Shown: piece by piece, positions 6,575-8,530 of the stretch
Layout of the letters: every line of letters begins with the position of its first letter
How positions within the stretch are numbered: position 1 is the first letter of the stretch
Source of the DNA: an uncultured bacterium
Lineage (GTDB): Bacteria; Bacillota; Clostridia; Oscillospirales; Acutalibacteraceae
Reading direction: 5' to 3'
Assembly: GCA_905215055.1 (NCBI GenBank)
Contig: CAJMOH010000078.1
Location: 1-8,530, forward strand
DNA: 8,530 nt
Made by a program: the position numbers and the translations under genes
Notes under the pieces: generated by a model
Database searches by the model: none
What the model saw: only the letters and a program-made list of their open reading frames with translations
Told to the model about the DNA's origin: nothing

Positions 6575-7320
6575 GCTTTCTTCGGTATCCCAGACTGCCT
6601 CAGGGAAAAGTGACCCATGTGCTGGTCTCCGGAGAATATCCTTGGCTGAAGGCGTCTTTGGAGCAGCGAGGAATTCAAGTGATAGAAACAGCGGCGGATT
6701 CCCGGCTGCCAAAGCCTGTGAGGTTTCATCCTGATATGCAGGCCTGCCCTCTCCTTGATAAACATATGTTCGTTTTAAGAGGGAATCCTCTGGGAGAAAA
6801 GCTGACGCCCCTGGACTTTTCTCTCAAGGAGACAGCCATCGAGCCAGGTCCCACATACCCTGCCGACGCACTTTGTGATGGTTTGGTGTGGGGCAAGCGG
6901 CTCCTTGGCAATCCAGACGCTATGGATCCAGCAATCCAACACAGCGCGGAAATACTGGGGCTGAGCTTGCTGTCTTGCAAACAGGGCTACACAGCTTGTT
7001 CCGTAGCCCTCGTGGACAAGCACAGCGCTATCACAGCGGACACTGGAATAGCGGGTGTTTTGAAAGGGCAAGGTCTAGACGTGCTGTTGATTCGTCCTGG
7101 CTGGATCAAGCTGCCCGGCTATAACACAGGATTTCTGGGCGGCAGCTGCGGAAAATTATCTCCAGACAAGCTGGCCTTTACAGGACAGCTGAGCAGCCAT
7201 CCAGACGGAAAAGCAATCCGCGCTTTTTTGGAACAACGAGGTGTTGCGGCCGTAGAGCTGTCTCACGGACCACTGGTGGACACAGGCGGAATCTTACCGC
7301 TGAAAGAAATCCGCGGTTGA
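6571..7320 (+). CDS. GME (pentein)-fold protein, DUF6873-like, function unknown
   Basis: 249-residue soluble protein resembling the uncharacterised clostridial family I know as DUF6873, a GME-fold (guanidino-group-modifying enzyme) family. I recognise it by pattern, not by search. Recurrent segments are FHPDMQACPL (52-61), TYPADAL (95-101), KQGYTACSVALV (137-148), AITADTGI (153-160), GYNTGFLGGSCGKL (183-196), FTGQLSSHPDG (203-213) and VDTGGILPL (236-244). Alternating strands and helices fit the repeated units of the pentein propeller. In deiminases of this fold the C-terminal GG is followed closely by the nucleophilic cysteine; here GGILPL follows GG, so the usual cysteine seems absent and the activity is uncertain. 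No signal peptide or membrane segment is evident. The ATG overlaps the radA stop by 4 bp, with GAGG 7 bases upstream, so it is probably translated together with radA. Confidence 0.72.
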   Translation: MSFLRYPRLPQGKVTHVLVSGEYPWLKASLEQRGIQVIETAADSRLPKPVRFHPDMQACPLLDKHMFVLRGNPLGEKLTPLDFSLKETAIEPGPTYPADALCDGLVWGKRLLGNPDAMDPAIQHSAEILGLSLLSCKQGYTACSVALVDKHSAITADTGIAGVLKGQGLDVLLIRPGWIKLPGYNTGFLGGSCGKLSPDKLAFTGQLSSHPDGKAIRAFLEQRGVAAVELSHGPLVDTGGILPLKEIRG

Positions 7321-7336
7321 ATCCACAAGAAGATGA

Positions 7337-7354
7337 CCGGGAAAGGAGTCCCGG
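7337..7354 (+). repeat. Small GC inverted repeat downstream of the GME-fold gene
   Basis: CCGGGA (7337-7342) pairs with TCCCGG (7349-7354); the 6-base loop AAGGAG resembles a ribosome-binding site. No T tract follows, so it is not a normal terminator, and no start codon follows at a usable distance. It may stabilise the 3' end of the radA-GME transcript; this is speculative. Confidence 0.45.
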
Positions 7355-7366
7355 AGAAAATACAAG

Positions 7367-7398
7367 AAATTATAGAAAAGAAATATTTTCTATAATTT
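7367..7398. repeat. Perfect 13-bp palindrome with 6-bp centre, upstream of the tyrosine recombinase
   Basis: AAATTATAGAAAA (7367-7379) is the exact reverse complement of TTTTCTATAATTT (7386-7398), separated by GAAATA (7380-7385). It ends 23 bp before the recombinase ATG. It is not followed by a T tract, and the stem is almost all A-T, so it is a poor terminator. Two 13-bp arms around a 6-bp centre resemble the geometry of a tyrosine-recombinase core site, and a palindrome in this place could equally be a repressor operator. The repeat itself is certain; its role is not known. Confidence 0.8.
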
Positions 7399-7421
7399 AG
7401 GGGAGGGAAAACAAACAACCT

Positions 7422-8450
7422 ATGGCCGAATCCATTCAGAATGAATTTTCTCCGCTGGTGCAGCAATATGCCATGTATCTGCGGAATGTCCGCGGCCTGG
7501 CCGCTAAGACTGTCAACGAATATTTAAAAGACCTGCGGACGTTTTTCCGGTTTCTCAAGCAGGACCGCGGCCTGACAAATCCGGAGCTTCCCTTTGACCA
7601 AGTTTCTGTGAGCGATGTGGACTTGGAGTTTATAAAATCAATCTCAACCTTTGAGGTCTATTCCTTTATGAATTTCGCGGCGGACGAGCGAGTAAATATG
7701 GCCTCTACGCGCCAACGCAAAACTACCACACTCCGCTCTTTTTTCCATTATTTGACCGCCCATGAAAAGCTGCTAGAAAAGGATCCTACGGAAAATCTGG
7801 TGGCCCCTAAAAAAGCTAAGACGCTCCCCCATTTTCTCTCTCTCGAACAAAGTATCGAGCTTTTAAATGCGGTAGAAGGCCCTAACGCGGAGCGTGACCG
7901 GTGTATCCTGACGCTGTTCTTAAACTGCGGGATGCGGCTGTCCGAGCTGGTGGGCATCAATATTTCCGACGTGCTGCGCAACAACGACACGCTGCGCATC
8001 TTTGGCAAGGGAAGCAAGGAGCGTATTGTCTATTTGAATCAAGCCTGCCGGGAGGCGATCGACCGGTATTTGGCCGTCCGGCCCAAGGACGGCGTCATCG
8101 ATCGGGACGCTCTCTTTATCAGCAACCGGGGCACGCGGATAAAGCCCATCACCGTGGAGGTCATGGTGAAAAAGTATCTGGAAAAGATCGGACTGGGCGG
8201 GCCGGGCTATTCGGTCCATAAGCTGCGCCACACTGCCGCCACATTGATGTACCGTTACGGCAATGTGGATATTCGCGTTCTCCAGGACATTTTGGGACAC
8301 GAGAACCTGGGAACGACAGAAATTTATACCCACACTTCCAGCAGCCAAATGGAGGATGCTATCAATGCCAATCCCTTGGCCAAGGTGACAGAGCGAAAGC
8401 AGCAGCGGAAAAGCGATTCTACCCCAAGCTCCACTGAAAACGACCCATAA
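7422..8450 (+). CDS. xerC: XerC/XerD-family tyrosine recombinase, long form
   Basis: Site-specific recombinase that cuts and rejoins DNA through a 3'-phosphotyrosine link; the likely role is resolving chromosome dimers at dif. The 342 residues contain an N-terminal core-binding (SAM-like) domain (about 10-125) and a C-terminal catalytic domain. The catalytic set is complete: Arg172 (GMRLSEL), Lys196 (GKGSKER), His266 and Arg269 (SVHKLRH), His293 (LGHENLGTTE) and nucleophile Tyr302 (IYTH). Arg-to-Lys spacing equals that of E. coli XerD (24 residues). Against XerD (298 residues) it has about 24 extra residues in the N-terminal domain (roughly 50-95) and a polar 20-residue tail. I recall this long form as widespread in Clostridia chromosomes, which favours a housekeeping Xer over a mobile-element integrase. 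XerC versus XerD cannot be decided here. ATG at 7422 is preceded by GGGGAGGG (7400-7407). No convincing promoter is seen in the 101-bp gap. Confidence 0.88.
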   Translation: MAESIQNEFSPLVQQYAMYLRNVRGLAAKTVNEYLKDLRTFFRFLKQDRGLTNPELPFDQVSVSDVDLEFIKSISTFEVYSFMNFAADERVNMASTRQRKTTTLRSFFHYLTAHEKLLEKDPTENLVAPKKAKTLPHFLSLEQSIELLNAVEGPNAERDRCILTLFLNCGMRLSELVGINISDVLRNNDTLRIFGKGSKERIVYLNQACREAIDRYLAVRPKDGVIDRDALFISNRGTRIKPITVEVMVKKYLEKIGLGGPGYSVHKLRHTAATLMYRYGNVDIRVLQDILGHENLGTTEIYTHTSSSQMEDAINANPLAKVTERKQQRKSDSTPSSTENDP

Positions 8451-8454
8451 AAAA

Positions 8455-8478
8455 GAGAGAGCCGATAAAGGCTCTCTT
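8455..8478 (+). repeat. Hairpin just after the recombinase stop
   Basis: GAGAGAGCC (8455-8463) pairs with GGCTCTCTT (8470-8478), with one G-T pair at the base and loop GATAAA. Only two T close the stem before CAGCC, so alone it is a weak terminator. It probably acts with the terminator 10 bp further on or protects the mRNA 3' end. Confidence 0.6.
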
Positions 8479-8487
8479 CAGCCTGTC

Positions 8488-8517
8488 GAAAAAGGTCACC
8501 TTTTGGTGGCCTTTTTC
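8488..8517 (+). terminator. Intrinsic terminator of the recombinase gene
   Basis: A 13-bp stem (8488-8500 with 8505-8517, one T-G wobble), containing CACC/GGTG at the tip and GG/CC below, encloses a TTTT loop. Its 3' arm carries five T (8512-8516). The A-rich left arm means it can also work leftward for any gene arriving from beyond the window. The remaining 13 bases to 8530 show nothing recognisable. Confidence 0.85.
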
Positions 8518-8530
8518 TCGTATTGAGAGA

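Noticed and set aside
7391..7396. TATAAT as a -10 box for the recombinase gene
   Set aside because: No usable -35 lies 16-18 bp upstream, and a start about 7 bp downstream would fall inside the ribosome-binding site. The hexamer is part of the palindrome.
7367..7398. Palindrome as the canonical dif site
   Set aside because: The arms match the Firmicutes dif half-sites I remember only loosely (about 6 of 11 bases on the right arm), and dif arms are normally imperfect. It is kept only as an open candidate site or operator.
7422..8450. Tyrosine recombinase as the integrase of a mobile element
   Set aside because: There is no excisionase, repressor, relaxase or phage gene beside it, no tRNA-derived attachment repeat in the window, and base composition resembles the neighbours. 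The tRNA genes at the left edge are over 7 kb away with an intact housekeeping region between.

Overview
The window looks like ordinary chromosome from an endospore-forming, moderately GC-rich Clostridia. An Oscillospirales/Ruminococcaceae-type gut bacterium is my best guess, by inference only. The clues are a CwlD-type cortex amidase with a sporulation-like promoter, Firmicutes-style tRNAs and strong G-rich Shine-Dalgarno sites, a MetH split from its reactivation domain, and the radA / GME-fold / Xer gene order. I see no insertion sequence, prophage, CRISPR array or plasmid element.

Layout. Positions 1-293 hold the 3' part of tRNA-Gly(GCC), a terminator-like hairpin, a complete tRNA-Cys(GCA) with its own terminator, and a large two-way terminator that also serves the gene converging from the right. 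Positions 294-4223, all on the minus strand, form a compact methionine/one-carbon operon. It is transcribed metF (methylenetetrahydrofolate reductase), then a free-standing MetH reactivation-domain protein, then metH (cobalamin-dependent methionine synthase lacking that domain). MetF makes 5-methyl-THF, MetH passes its methyl group through cobalamin to homocysteine, and the small protein is expected to rescue oxidised cob(II)alamin.

Positions 4224-4363 are a divergent control region: a vegetative-type promoter reads left into metF, and a sporulation-type promoter reads right into cwlD. A hairpin in the cwlD leader pairs with its ribosome-binding site. After cwlD (spore-cortex muramoyl-alanine amidase), an extended -10 promoter drives radA, which overlaps by 4 bp a gene for a GME (pentein)-fold protein of unknown function. 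A 101-bp spacer with two inverted repeats, one a perfect 13-bp palindrome with a 6-bp centre, separates this pair from a long-form XerC/XerD-type tyrosine recombinase. Two hairpins close the window; the second is a clear intrinsic terminator.

The main points worth a second look are the split MetH system with a cysteine cluster on the reactivation partner, the apparent ribosome-site-masking hairpin of cwlD, the radA-coupled GME-fold protein that seems to lack the usual catalytic cysteine, and the palindrome in front of the recombinase.
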